Assembly (NCBI GenBank): GCA_963974475.1
Contig: CAXBCR010000007.1
Span: forward strand, 1 to 64,000
Reading direction: 5' to 3'
Length of the DNA: 64,000 nt
DNA from: CAJXZP01 sp963974475
GTDB taxonomy: Bacteria; Bacteroidota; Bacteroidia; Flavobacteriales_G; Salibacteraceae
In this document: in pieces, positions 26,400 through 35,286 of the stretch
Numbering within the stretch: position 1 is the stretch's first letter
Layout: every line of letters starts with the position of its first letter
Notes under the pieces: model-generated
The model's input: the letters and a program-made list of their open reading frames with translations, nothing else
Databases searched by the model: none
What the model was told of the DNA's origin: nothing
Made by a program: the position numbers and the translations under genes

Positions 26400-27794
26400 A
26401 TTAAGAGTTATAATTTCGCCAAAATACACGCCATTAGAAAGAGAAGATATGCTGAGCGTTAATTTATTATTCAATATGTTCTCTGCTTTTTGAAAAACCA
26501 ATTGCCCTACACTATTACGAATATAAATTTCAATTTTTTGATTTTTTAAGTTAGGTAATAAAAGGTTTATTTCGTTTTGGGCAGGGTTGGGAAAACCTAC
26601 GATTTTGGTCTTTTCGGTTTCTATGGTTTTTATTCCTACCGTGGTAGAACCACAAGTATCGGCAAAATCTGAGCCAATAAATCGAGCTATTTTTGCAATA
26701 CTATCTCCATCTATATGATTAAAACCACCACCTACATATAATGTATCACGATAAAAAGTCATGGCCGTAATTTGACCATCAAAGGTAGAGCCGCATCCAC
26801 ACCATTGATGACCGTCCCATCGGGCTACCGAATTTGCAGGTATGCCTCCTGGAGTTTGAAATTGACCAGCTACATATAAATACCCACCGTGAACAGCCAT
26901 TACATCAATGGTTTCCGAACCAGGGCCCAAGCCCCACCCAAAACCTCCGCCTACACTTTTCCAATTCTTACCATCCCAACGGGCTATTAAGTTTTCTTTA
27001 CTATGATTGTTTTGATAAAACATACCTCCTATGTACAAATCTCCATCATATTCTATCATATCATTTACCCCTCCTAAATTTGATACATTTGTAATACCAC
27101 CGCCACTTTCTTGCCAGTTCATACCATCCCACATCATAATTCCATTCATCAAGCTACCCGAAGACGACCGTCCATTTCCGCCAACGTAAAGATTATTTTG
27201 GTATAAACTTAATGCGAATACACCATTTGAATAATAGGTGTTCTGGGTAATATCATTAAACTCGGTAAATGTGCTATCTCCATCCCATTCTAATAATAAT
27301 GGAGGTTTATTTAATGGATAAAAATAACCATATCCCGTTGCCACCAAATAGTGGTTTTTATACGGAATTATTTCTACAAAACTATAGTCCTGATTGGCAT
27401 AATTATAGACCCATTGCCCATTTTTATAAATGCCTATTGCAAAATCACCTACTACAATCATCGAATCGTGCGTGAACAACACGTCATGAATAGTTGACAC
27501 GCCTATAACCGATGGGTTGTGTGGAGATAGAATTTCCACCCCATTTTCAGGGGTCCATTTTAAAACAGACGAAGATGAAACGCCATTTACTTGTACTAAA
27601 AAATAGGTGCCACCTAATACCAATTTATCCTGAGCCGTATCAACCGATAAATGGTTGAAATAAGCCAACCCTATATCTCCAATACCTAACCCTTCCCATT
27701 TTTGGGCAAATAGTACTTGCTGAAATAGTAAGAAACTGGCACTGATAAACAGCGCCAGTTTAATCCACTTATTGCTTAATAAATGAGTACACAT
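26367..27794 (-). CDS. Secreted beta-propeller protein with T9SS sorting domain
   Basis: A 475-residue exported protein. The signal peptide KLALFISASFLLFQQVLFAQ is followed by about seven propeller-like repeats around W(D/E)G-x-W motifs (WDGKNW, WDGMNW, WDGHQW) and YVGG strands. The last 80 residues are a type-A T9SS domain (VGFPNPAQNEINLLL, IYIRNSVGQLVFQ, LSNGVYFGEI). The only ATG in reach (27794) overlaps the upstream gene by 26 nt and lies inside a 33-nt repeat that also forms this gene's own 3' end. Ligand unknown. Confidence 0.82.
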   Translation of the reverse strand: MCTHLLSNKWIKLALFISASFLLFQQVLFAQKWEGLGIGDIGLAYFNHLSVDTAQDKLVLGGTYFLVQVNGVSSSSVLKWTPENGVEILSPHNPSVIGVSTIHDVLFTHDSMIVVGDFAIGIYKNGQWVYNYANQDYSFVEIIPYKNHYLVATGYGYFYPLNKPPLLLEWDGDSTFTEFNDITQNTYYSNGVFALSLYQNNLYVGGNGRSSSGSLMNGIMMWDGMNWQESGGGITNVSNLGGVNDMIEYDGDLYIGGMFYQNNHSKENLIARWDGKNWKSVGGGFGWGLGPGSETIDVMAVHGGYLYVAGQFQTPGGIPANSVARWDGHQWCGCGSTFDGQITAMTFYRDTLYVGGGFNHIDGDSIAKIARFIGSDFADTCGSTTVGIKTIETEKTKIVGFPNPAQNEINLLLPNLKNQKIEIYIRNSVGQLVFQKAENILNNKLTLSISSLSNGVYFGEIITLNKNYVYSFIKQ

Positions 27795-27801
27795 AGTTTT
27801 T
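27769..27801. repeat. 33-nt direct repeat, copy 2
   Basis: Identical to 26367-26399. In one frame it encodes the last ten residues and stop of the SBBP gene. In another frame it carries the ATG and first eight codons (MCTHLLSN) of the downstream propeller gene. Confidence 0.95.
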
Positions 27802-30528
27802 TGTGATTTTATTCGATTTGGTTTCTATTTTCATAAAATAGATTCCAGTATTTATGGATTCAATATCCAATTTTAAATTACCCCCTTGCGTAAAAGTAGT
27901 AAAACGTTTTGTTTCTTGCCCCAAGTTATTATAAATTATAACGTTAACGGATTCTGTACTAGAAAAAGGCATGTTTATATTTACCTCGTTTACTGCAGGA
28001 TTTGGATATCCTTTCAAATAATCAACACTTCCGTTATTGGTCAATTCATTTAAAAACATTGCCAAATTGGTTACATTTACCTTTGCAATGTAACCATCTT
28101 CTGCTCTTACGGTGTTTCCAAAAGAGCCTTGCTGATTGTCAAAATATGCACCAGCCCATGGTTGGTGTCTTGGAGTGAATAAACTATGGGTAAAACCACC
28201 AAAATATATCCATTCCGAATGAAAAACGGTCAATGCTTCAGCATATTCATTCCCCATGGTATCGGAGCAACCTCCGCAACCTCCACCAAAATAGGTCGCC
28301 CATAATCTACTATTATTATCATTAAACATGAGTAAAATGTTGTCCGTACCTTGTCCACCATCGGTGATATGAGTATTGTCATATTGGTAATATGCACCTC
28401 CTGGGTTTAATGTACTCATATTAACTGGTGCCGCATTTTTATATAGCGAATTGGAAGTGAGATAGATATTGTTGTCATTGTCTGTTACACAGTTTACCAA
28501 ACCTAATGGTGCTTCTTGATCAATACCACCATAACAAGTTGACCAATTTAAAACTCCGTTAAAACTAAATTGCGTTATTAGAATATCACGTAAACCCTGG
28601 TTTGAAGCCAAGTATGCATTTGGCATGGTAGCACATTTTGGAATATTACCGTTTAAATTAGCGCTACAGCTACCTGAATTATCGGTTTTTGATTGGGTAC
28701 TTCCTACCACATAAACTCCATTGGCATTTATGGCAATATCTCCAAAATTATCATAGTCATCGCCTCCATAAAAACTAGACCAAACCAATTGGTGTTGACT
28801 ATTAAATTTAGTCACAAATCCATCATAATTGCTCGAATTTAAAGTAGCGCCCAAAACAGATTGAAAATATGCCCCACCTTGTGGGTTAGCCAACGGAAAA
28901 CTACCATTACTGTTAGCACTTGCCGGAGAGGTGAAATTATTTTGAACCTTAGCGGTATTAGTTGTTCCTGCTACATAGATTACAGTATCTTGTGTAGCTG
29001 CATCACTATAAATCTCTATGGCATACGCTCTGTCGTTTTGATCTCCACCAAAAAAAGTAGCCCATTCAAGCGAAATTTTAGCTAAGGGTTGTACATTTAA
29101 TTCCGCAATAAACCCTTCTCTTTTACCTTGGTTGCTAGTTTGATAAAAACCCGTACCTGACTTATTACATAGCGGCATGCCACTTATACTTCCAGTACAG
29201 TTACCCGCATCGGTAGATGAGGTCACTCCAACTAAATACATTTTCTTGTCGTTGGCACGTATATCCATAATAAATTCAGAGCCGTTTCCTCCAAAATATG
29301 ACCCCCATTTTAATATTCCTAACGAGGCGTTAAACTTTAATAGTAACCCATCTATTCCTTGCTGTTTGGCTTGGTTAAAGGTAGATGCAATTTGACCGTA
29401 TTGCAAATTATTACTTTCCGTATATCCTCCAATAAAAACATTGCCCGGAGCATCTGGCACTATTTGAAATTCTAATGCCATGCCTTTATCATCTTGTGTT
29501 CCTCCGAAATAGGTGGCAAACACTTGTGATTCACTGGCATCAAATTTAGACACCATCATATTAAAGCTTAAATTATTTGGGAAAGAAACCCCATTATATG
29601 CGGGGAAAGTAGCTCCACTCCCTTTTACATTGGTCAGGGTATAGAAATTTCCATCCAAATCAGTATCAAAATCTTTGTTTTGATCCATACCCATTCCGCC
29701 ATAATAAGTACCCCAATACGGAGGTACAGCTGAGCCTTGTGGTGCTGCTTGCCCTGGGCCACCCATTTCAATAATTAAAGGTAAATTAGCATTATATGCG
29801 CCTGTGGTTAATGATACCAAACCATTGCCATCATGCACCCAAAGTGGAAACCAATTTACTAGCATTGGTTCACCATTATTAACTTGATAGGCATACGCTT
29901 GTTGAAATTCCATTTTCCAAGAACCAAGATACATTTCCAAATCACCGTTAGTTTGTTGAATGATACTAGATTGTCCTGAAAATTTCAATAAAATATCGCT
30001 GGGGTTTGCTCCAGGTTGAACAATAAATCATGCTTTAATGCCGGAAACATTACTAGTAAACTCCACATCAATACCCGGATAGGCTTGTTGATATATAAGA
30101 CGTTCAAAACCGGTAACTCCCTCAATACCATCCGAGCAATGAGGAAGATAGTAATTGAAATGACCTTCTCGTTCATCTTGAGCTAATAGCTCTCCAATTT
30201 CAGTAGCATGGTCAGTTGGCAGGGTTGAATGGAAAAACTCCATGTCTATTCGAAAACTAGTATCTTGTGCTATAGAATCTAATTTTAGTTTTACAAAGCT
30301 TAATTTGTTACTTTGAAAAAAGTACGAAGGCGAGGTCATTTCCGTATGAAATAAAACCTCTGGGTGCAATTGACCCTCATCATCGGCAACTTGACCCTGA
30401 TTGGGATAATAAAAATGAGAAGTACTTACCGCATCATTATTTAAAAACGGAAGATTTTGTGCGTGTATTTTTGCACTGAATAGGGCTATTGCTCCAAATG
30501 CAATAGCGTGACTTAAATATGGTTTCAT
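27769..30528 (-). pseudogene. SBBP-repeat T9SS surface protein interrupted by an in-frame TGA
   Basis: One long frame encodes a signal peptide (MKPYLSHAIAFGAIALFSAKIHAQ), a domain ending YPGIDVEFTSNVSGIKA, a TGA at 30028-30030, and then FIVQPGANPSDILLKFSGQ. About seven SBBP beta-propeller repeats (WGTYYGG, FATYFGG, WGSYFGG, WATFFGG, WSSFYGG, WSTCYGG, WATYFGG) and a type-A T9SS domain follow. The frame does not shift across the stop, so a single base change (probably TGG or TAT/TAC to TGA) explains it. The 5' part is 166 codons. A downstream TTG (29988) could only start a product lacking a signal peptide. The gene is either a recent pseudogene or read through. Confidence 0.85.
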
Positions 30529-30750
30529 ATTATTTTAGTGTTATGAGTTTATAAAATTATAGGCGCTAGTTTTATTCATATCCAGTTAATTTACCGTTAA
30601 GTAAACCCAACAAAAAATCTAGACTTTTTACGCGAAAAAAACGCGTCATAAAAAAATAGAAGAATAAACTTGGCTAAAAACATTGTTTCTTTTCATGTAA
30701 ATTGGTTCAATATTTACAGTTAAAAAAAGTCGGGGCGCGAACCATCCAAT

Positions 30751-30848
30751 AACAATGAGGTATCGCCAGACACCCTAGTACAAAAGACAGAACACGCCCC
30801 TATGGCGGCTCCGTCTGCGTACTAGATAAACTGGCGATTTTCATTGTT
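30751..30848. repeat. Long imperfect inverted repeat (hairpin or MITE-like element)
   Basis: AACAATG, ATCGCCAG and CTAGTAC on the left pair in order with GTACTAG, CTGGCGAT and CATTGTT on the right. Between them AGAC...ACGCC pairs with GGCG...GTCT, closing on a CCTAT loop. Outside, GGGCG (about 30733) and CGCCC (about 30854) could extend the stem. It may be a miniature mobile element or a structured RNA. Confidence 0.65.
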
Positions 30849-31042
30849 GCAGACGCCCAAAAATTTTATTTCTTGATCACTAAATATAAATTTTACAAAC
30901 GCAAAGCCTATAAATTTATAAGGTGACATTTTTCCTTTAAATTACTTCATCAAAAATAACAATTTTATAAATACAAATACTACGTGAAACACGTAGCGAA
31001 CCAGTTCTTTTAACTTTAGGTTAATTTTTTTTAAATCCGGAG

Positions 31043-31117
31043 TTTATTTCCACCCTAATAGTCATTGCTGCCATTATAGCGTATGCGCTTAGAATGCGGA
31101 AATCAACGGTAAAGTAA
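31043..31117 (+). repeat. lgt 3'-end direct repeat, copy 2, with an alternative tail
   Basis: Bases 31043-31102 match the lgt 3' end at 58 of 60 positions. The same frame continues as RKSTVK and a TAA at 31115-31117, a plausible Lgt C-terminus. No start or upstream coding sequence is present, so this is a gene-end remnant. It ends 17 nt from the convergent aroQ stop. Confidence 0.93.
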
Positions 31118-31134
31118 CCTATTCAAGAATTAAA

Positions 31135-31548
31135 TTACTGGCTAATAAAACCCACTATAGCTAATCGGTAGCCATCCAAGCCCAATCCGGAAATCACTCC
31201 TTTGCACCTTCCTGCGGTGATTAGTTTTTGTCGGTAAGATTCTCTAGCATACACGTTACTAATATGCACTTCAACCACGGGTGTAGCGATAGCAGAAATA
31301 GCATCGGCCAAGGCGATAGAAGTGTGCGAATAGCCAGCAGGATTCATGACAATTCCATCCACTTTAGCGGAATGCAATTTATCGATTAATTCTCCTTCAT
31401 GATTGCTTTGAAAATATTCAATTTCAGCAAAAGGAAACCCTTTTCGTAATACCTCTATGTATTCTGTAAAAGACTGGTTACCATAAATTTCTGGTTCTCT
31501 ACCTCCAAGTAAATTCAAATTAGGCCCGTTTATTATTAAAATCTTCAT
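31135..31548 (-). CDS. aroQ: 3-dehydroquinate dehydratase, type II
   Basis: Shikimate-pathway enzyme of 137 residues that removes water from 3-dehydroquinate. The family blocks are INGPNLNLLGGREPEIYG (with the flexible-loop Arg and catalytic Tyr), FQSNHEGELIDKLH, MNPAGYSHTSIAL (substrate Asn and His) and VEVHISNVYARE. Length and motifs are complete. It follows the WYL regulator gene by 6 nt, so the two share a transcript. Confidence 0.97.
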   Translation of the reverse strand: MKILIINGPNLNLLGGREPEIYGNQSFTEYIEVLRKGFPFAEIEYFQSNHEGELIDKLHSAKVDGIVMNPAGYSHTSIALADAISAIATPVVEVHISNVYARESYRQKLITAGRCKGVISGLGLDGYRLAIVGFISQ

Positions 31549-31554
31549 CTACTG

Positions 31555-32559
31555 CTATTTGTAATTATTTATGGCTTCTTTATGCTTTAACACCAAACTT
31601 TTAATCAATGATTTTGGTGCTATCACCGTTAATTCACTCCCAAAACCTAGGAGCAATTGTTCCAATTCAAAAGTAACCAATACGTTTAACGTTACCACTC
31701 CACCTTTTTCAGATTTTTCAATCTTCTGAGAATGATGAATAGGTTGCGATTCTAAATATTGAATCAATACCGTATTACATTCAAACTTCACTTCATCAGG
31801 CTTTTGTTTAGGATTAGCGGTGATTCCAAGCGAGTATTTAAAAAACTCTTGCGCATTAAAACTCGAATCTCTTATAAATTTATCGACCGATAATTTGACT
31901 TGTCCCATTCGTTCTAATCCAAAAACTTTGTACAAATCGGTTCCGGGCTCTTTGCCCACCAAATACCATCTATTTTTATGCTCCTTCAGTAAATAAGGTT
32001 CTACCAATCGCAGTGAACCTTCTTCTTTTTTAAAACTCTTATAGGCAAACTCCACCACCCTTTTCTTTCGAATGGCATTTAAAATGGGAGCCAAATATTC
32101 ATTTCCGGATACCGTTGGGATGTTCTCAAACTGAATGAACTCCTTCTCATTGTTTGCGTCCATACCCGATAAATTTACCTTATCCAACACCTTTTCAATG
32201 GCATTTTCATAATCTTTAAAAATGGCAATATTTTTAAATTGGGCTAAGGTATTTGTGGCAAACTGAACCGCCTCAATTTCGTCCTCATTCAACGGCACTT
32301 TATCAATACTATAATCTTCATTACCATAAAAATAACCTTTGTTACCTCTATGATATTCTATGGGTGCAAAATACCCTAGTGCCTCATCATTCTTCATGGC
32401 TCTAATATCTTTTTCAATACTAGATTTAGAGACTCTTTTTAGTAAAACATCGCTACATTTCTCCACAATATCTTCTACCGATGGATAGGGTTTATACTTA
32501 TTTCGAAGCATCTTATCGATTACGTGATAGCGTATAGTAGCAAATTTATTAGCTGGCAT
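31555..32559 (-). CDS. WYL-domain transcriptional regulator
   Basis: A 334-residue regulator. An N-terminal winged-helix region (about 1-75; SVEDIVEKCSDVLLKRVSKSSIEKDIRAM) is followed by a WYL domain. It contains FAYKSFKKEEGSLRLVEPYLLKEHKNRWYLVGKE, and a WCX-type C-terminal part follows. WYL domains are thought to sense nucleic acid or nucleotide ligands, and some control defence or DNA-damage genes. The longest frame starts at 32583, but its first codons overlap a -7 box, so the ATG at 32559 (MPANKFATIRYHV) is preferred. No defence genes are adjacent. Confidence 0.88.
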   Translation of the reverse strand: MPANKFATIRYHVIDKMLRNKYKPYPSVEDIVEKCSDVLLKRVSKSSIEKDIRAMKNDEALGYFAPIEYHRGNKGYFYGNEDYSIDKVPLNEDEIEAVQFATNTLAQFKNIAIFKDYENAIEKVLDKVNLSGMDANNEKEFIQFENIPTVSGNEYLAPILNAIRKKRVVEFAYKSFKKEEGSLRLVEPYLLKEHKNRWYLVGKEPGTDLYKVFGLERMGQVKLSVDKFIRDSSFNAQEFFKYSLGITANPKQKPDEVKFECNTVLIQYLESQPIHHSQKIEKSEKGGVVTLNVLVTFELEQLLLGFGSELTVIAPKSLIKSLVLKHKEAINNYK

Positions 32560-32580
32560 TTTATGTCCTTTTGTACCCCA

Positions 32581-32588
32581 CAAATATA
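32581..32588 (-). promoter_or_regulatory. Candidate -7 box for the WYL-aroQ operon
   Basis: Leftward TATATTTG fits TAnnTTTG, 22 nt before the preferred ATG at 32559. Confidence 0.48.
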
Positions 32589-32680
32589 GGGACGTTGAGA
32601 GAAGAAAATCAGTGTTATTTTCATTCTATTTGAACAGTGGTAACTTCATAAAACGTATCCTCTTTTTTGCGGGTTAAATG

Positions 32681-32688
32681 TATCTTTG
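32681..32688 (+). promoter_or_regulatory. Candidate -7 box for the cvfB-like gene
   Basis: TATCTTTG followed by CGGC fits TAnnTTTG. It overlaps the first codons of the longest open frame (ATG 32678), so translation should begin at 32705. Confidence 0.48.
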
Positions 32689-32704
32689 CGGCAAATTAGA
32701 ACAA

Positions 32705-33598
32705 ATGGAATTAGGCGAATTCAACAAATTGCACATTTTACGTTTTAGAAGCAATGGCTGCTATTTAGGTAAATATGATGGAGACCCATCAGAAATTACA
32801 GATGACGTAGACCCGTCAGAAAACCCATTTGGAGAAGGCATTTTATTACCCCAACGGTACGTAACCGAAACAATGAAATTGGGCGATGAACTAAATGTTT
32901 TTGTCTATACCGATTCAGAAGACCGAATTGTAGCTACTACCGAGCGTCCAAAAATATTATTGCATGAATTCGCCCCATTACGTGTAAAATCAGTTACTTC
33001 TGTAGGTGCTTTTATGGATTGGGGCTTAAAGAAAGACCTTTTCGTACCCTATGCAGAACAAGCCAAAAAACTGGAAGAAGGAAATACTAACGTAATTTTC
33101 CTCTACCTTGATTCCGAAACGCAACGATTGGTAGGTACCACCAAAATAGACAATGTGGTGGATAATGAAGAGCTATTGGTAGAAGAAAAACAAGAAGTTA
33201 AACTCTTGATCTACAAAGAAACTCCAATGGGCTACAAAGCTATCATCAATGATGAAAATGTAGGTTTGTTGTACCGTACAGAATTAAACCAACGCGTTCG
33301 AATTGGTGAGTATGTGCAAGGGTATGTCAAAAAAATTAGAGAGGATAATAAAATTGATTTAACTCTTGATATTCAAGGGTCTGATATCATTGAGCCGAGC
33401 GCTAAAGCCTTATTAACTAAGATTCAATCTGAACATGGATTTGTGCCATTTAACGATAAATCTAATCCAGAGGATATCCGCGAGCATTTTAAAATGAGCA
33501 AAAAAACATTTAAAAAAGCGGTAGGTTATTTATATAAACAACAAATCATTGAGATTAAGGATGACGGAATTCATCTAGTTGTAGAGGATATTGATTAA
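32705..33598 (+). CDS. CvfB-like S1 RNA-binding protein
   Basis: A 297-residue protein with tandem S1-type OB domains; the blocks VKSVTSVGAFMDWGLKKDLFVPYAEQ and VGEYVQGYVKKIREDNKIDLTLD are typical S1 strands. A C-terminal winged helix (about 235-295, MSKKTFKKAVGYLYKQQIIEI) completes the CvfB architecture. CvfB of Gram-positive bacteria binds RNA and affects virulence gene expression; the role here is unknown. Start chosen at MELGEFNKL because the upstream ATG sits in a promoter box. Confidence 0.88.
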   Translation: MELGEFNKLHILRFRSNGCYLGKYDGDPSEITDDVDPSENPFGEGILLPQRYVTETMKLGDELNVFVYTDSEDRIVATTERPKILLHEFAPLRVKSVTSVGAFMDWGLKKDLFVPYAEQAKKLEEGNTNVIFLYLDSETQRLVGTTKIDNVVDNEELLVEEKQEVKLLIYKETPMGYKAIINDENVGLLYRTELNQRVRIGEYVQGYVKKIREDNKIDLTLDIQGSDIIEPSAKALLTKIQSEHGFVPFNDKSNPEDIREHFKMSKKTFKKAVGYLYKQQIIEIKDDGIHLVVEDID

Positions 33599-33684
33599 TA
33601 TATCTAGAATTATAGGGATTTTCGTAACTTTAATGACACGCAGAAAGTAACCCTATTTTCATATCCTTGTTTACGTAAGAACAT

Positions 33685-33692
33685 TAAATTTG
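33685..33692 (+). promoter_or_regulatory. Candidate promoter for gpmI
   Basis: TAAATTTG fits the -7 consensus. A TTG at 33667-33669 could be the -33 element, with a 15-nt spacer. It lies 20 nt before the ATG. Confidence 0.45.
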
Positions 33693-33711
33693 TGACCCTA
33701 AAATACATTTC

Positions 33712-35229
33712 ATGAATAACAAGGTTATCCTTATGATATTTGACGGTTTTGGTATTGCCAAAAACCCCAAGGTATCCGCAATAAACAGTGCAAAAACTCC
33801 ATTTTTAGACTCGCTCTACTCCACTTATTCTCATGCCCAATTAGAAGCATCCGGTTTATTTGTCGGCCTGCCTGATGGACAAATGGGAAACTCGGAGGTG
33901 GGTCACATGAATTTAGGCGCTGGACGTGTGGTTTATCAAGACATCGTTAGGATTAACAAAGATATTTCAGAAAACAAATTTCAAGAAAATCCTGTTTTAG
34001 TAAATGCGTTCAAAACGGCAATTCAAACAGGTAAAAAGGTGCATTTATTAGGTCTTTTATCCGATGGCGGGATTCATTCTCATATTAATCACGTAAAAGC
34101 CATTTCTTCCTACGCAAAAGAACTAGATTTCAACGACTTGTACCTACATGCTTTTATGGATGGTAGAGATACCGACCCAAAAAGTGGCGCTGGCTTTTTA
34201 ACCGAAATTGAAAATCATTTTGAGCAAACTACGGGTACCGTAGCTTCTATTGTGGGCAGATATTACGGAATGGACCGAGATAACCGTTGGGAACGGGTTC
34301 AACAAGCCTATCATTTATTGGTGCATGGCAAGGGTAAAGAGTTTGGCTCTGCTAGTGCTGCCATACAAGATTCGTACGCGAATGATATAACCGATGAATT
34401 TGTGGATGCATCTGTAATTTCCAAAAATGGAACACCAATAGCAAAAATTGAAGAAGGCGATGTGGTTATTCACTTTAATTTTAGAAGCGACCGTGCACGC
34501 GAATTAACGGCAGTTTTGACGCAAGGAGTGGAAAATGAATTCAATATGAATCCCCTTCCACTGCAATATAACTGTATGACGAGTTATGATTCTAAGTTTA
34601 AAAACCTGGAAATTCTGTACAAAAAAGACAACTTAAACAATACTTTAGGTCAAGTAGTGGCCGATAACGGACTTCAGCAAATTAGAATAGCGGAAACTGA
34701 AAAATATCCACATGTCACCTACTTTTTTAACGGTGGCCGTGAAGAACCCTTTAAAGGTGAAAATAGAATCATGATTCCGTCTCCTAAGGTAGCGACTTAC
34801 GACCTGAAACCGGAAATGAGTGCAGCTGAGGTACGCGATGCCATTGTTAATGAGCTTAAAAAGGGCGAGGTTGATTTGGTGGTTCTCAATTTTGCAAATC
34901 CTGATATGGTAGGACATACCGGAGTTTGGGAGGCAGCAATAAAAGCGGTGGAAACGGTTGATGCTTGCGCTAAAACCGTAATTAATACGGGGTTAGAAAA
35001 TGGTTACTCCACTATTCTATTAGCCGACCACGGAAACGTGGATTGCATGATGAATGAGGATGGCTCGCCCAATACCGCGCACAGCACACAACCTGTACCA
35101 TGGTTTTTCATTAATAACAACGAGAAACCTCATTTAAAGGACGGTAAGTTGGCCGATATTGCTCCTACTATACTGAATTACATGGGCTTAAAAATCCCAG
35201 CAGAAATGGATGGAGATGTATTATTCTAA
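33712..35229 (+). CDS. gpmI: 2,3-bisphosphoglycerate-independent phosphoglycerate mutase
   Basis: Glycolytic enzyme of the alkaline phosphatase superfamily that interconverts 3- and 2-phosphoglycerate with two Mn ions. The nucleophile is Ser61 in GQMGNSEVGHMNLGAGR, and the first metal site is IFDGFG. FMDGRDTDPKSG and FNFRSDRARE follow in the inserted transferase domain. The final metal ligands lie in NPDMVGHTG, LADHGNVD and NTAHSTQPVPW. Length (505) is normal. Confidence 0.97.
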   Translation: MNNKVILMIFDGFGIAKNPKVSAINSAKTPFLDSLYSTYSHAQLEASGLFVGLPDGQMGNSEVGHMNLGAGRVVYQDIVRINKDISENKFQENPVLVNAFKTAIQTGKKVHLLGLLSDGGIHSHINHVKAISSYAKELDFNDLYLHAFMDGRDTDPKSGAGFLTEIENHFEQTTGTVASIVGRYYGMDRDNRWERVQQAYHLLVHGKGKEFGSASAAIQDSYANDITDEFVDASVISKNGTPIAKIEEGDVVIHFNFRSDRARELTAVLTQGVENEFNMNPLPLQYNCMTSYDSKFKNLEILYKKDNLNNTLGQVVADNGLQQIRIAETEKYPHVTYFFNGGREEPFKGENRIMIPSPKVATYDLKPEMSAAEVRDAIVNELKKGEVDLVVLNFANPDMVGHTGVWEAAIKAVETVDACAKTVINTGLENGYSTILLADHGNVDCMMNEDGSPNTAHSTQPVPWFFINNNEKPHLKDGKLADIAPTILNYMGLKIPAEMDGDVLF

Positions 35230-35286
35230 AAAAACGTTGTATTTTGTCCGCGCAACATTTTCAAATCAACTAATAAATTACTACAA

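Larger units (their letters stand above)
30529..31134. other. Intergenic region rich in inverted repeats (606 bp)
   Basis: No coding frame of note. It contains a G/C-rich 13-mer (30728-30740) shared with 59327-59339, a long imperfect hairpin (30751-30848), a perfect small hairpin CTACGTG-AAA-CACGTAG (30980-30996) and the second copy of the lgt 3' end (31043-31117). Confidence 0.8.

Noticed and set aside
27769..30528. Two separate genes, or a frameshift, in the SBBP region
   Set aside because: Translation across the gap stays in one frame with family-like sequence on both sides, so a single nonsense codon explains the split.
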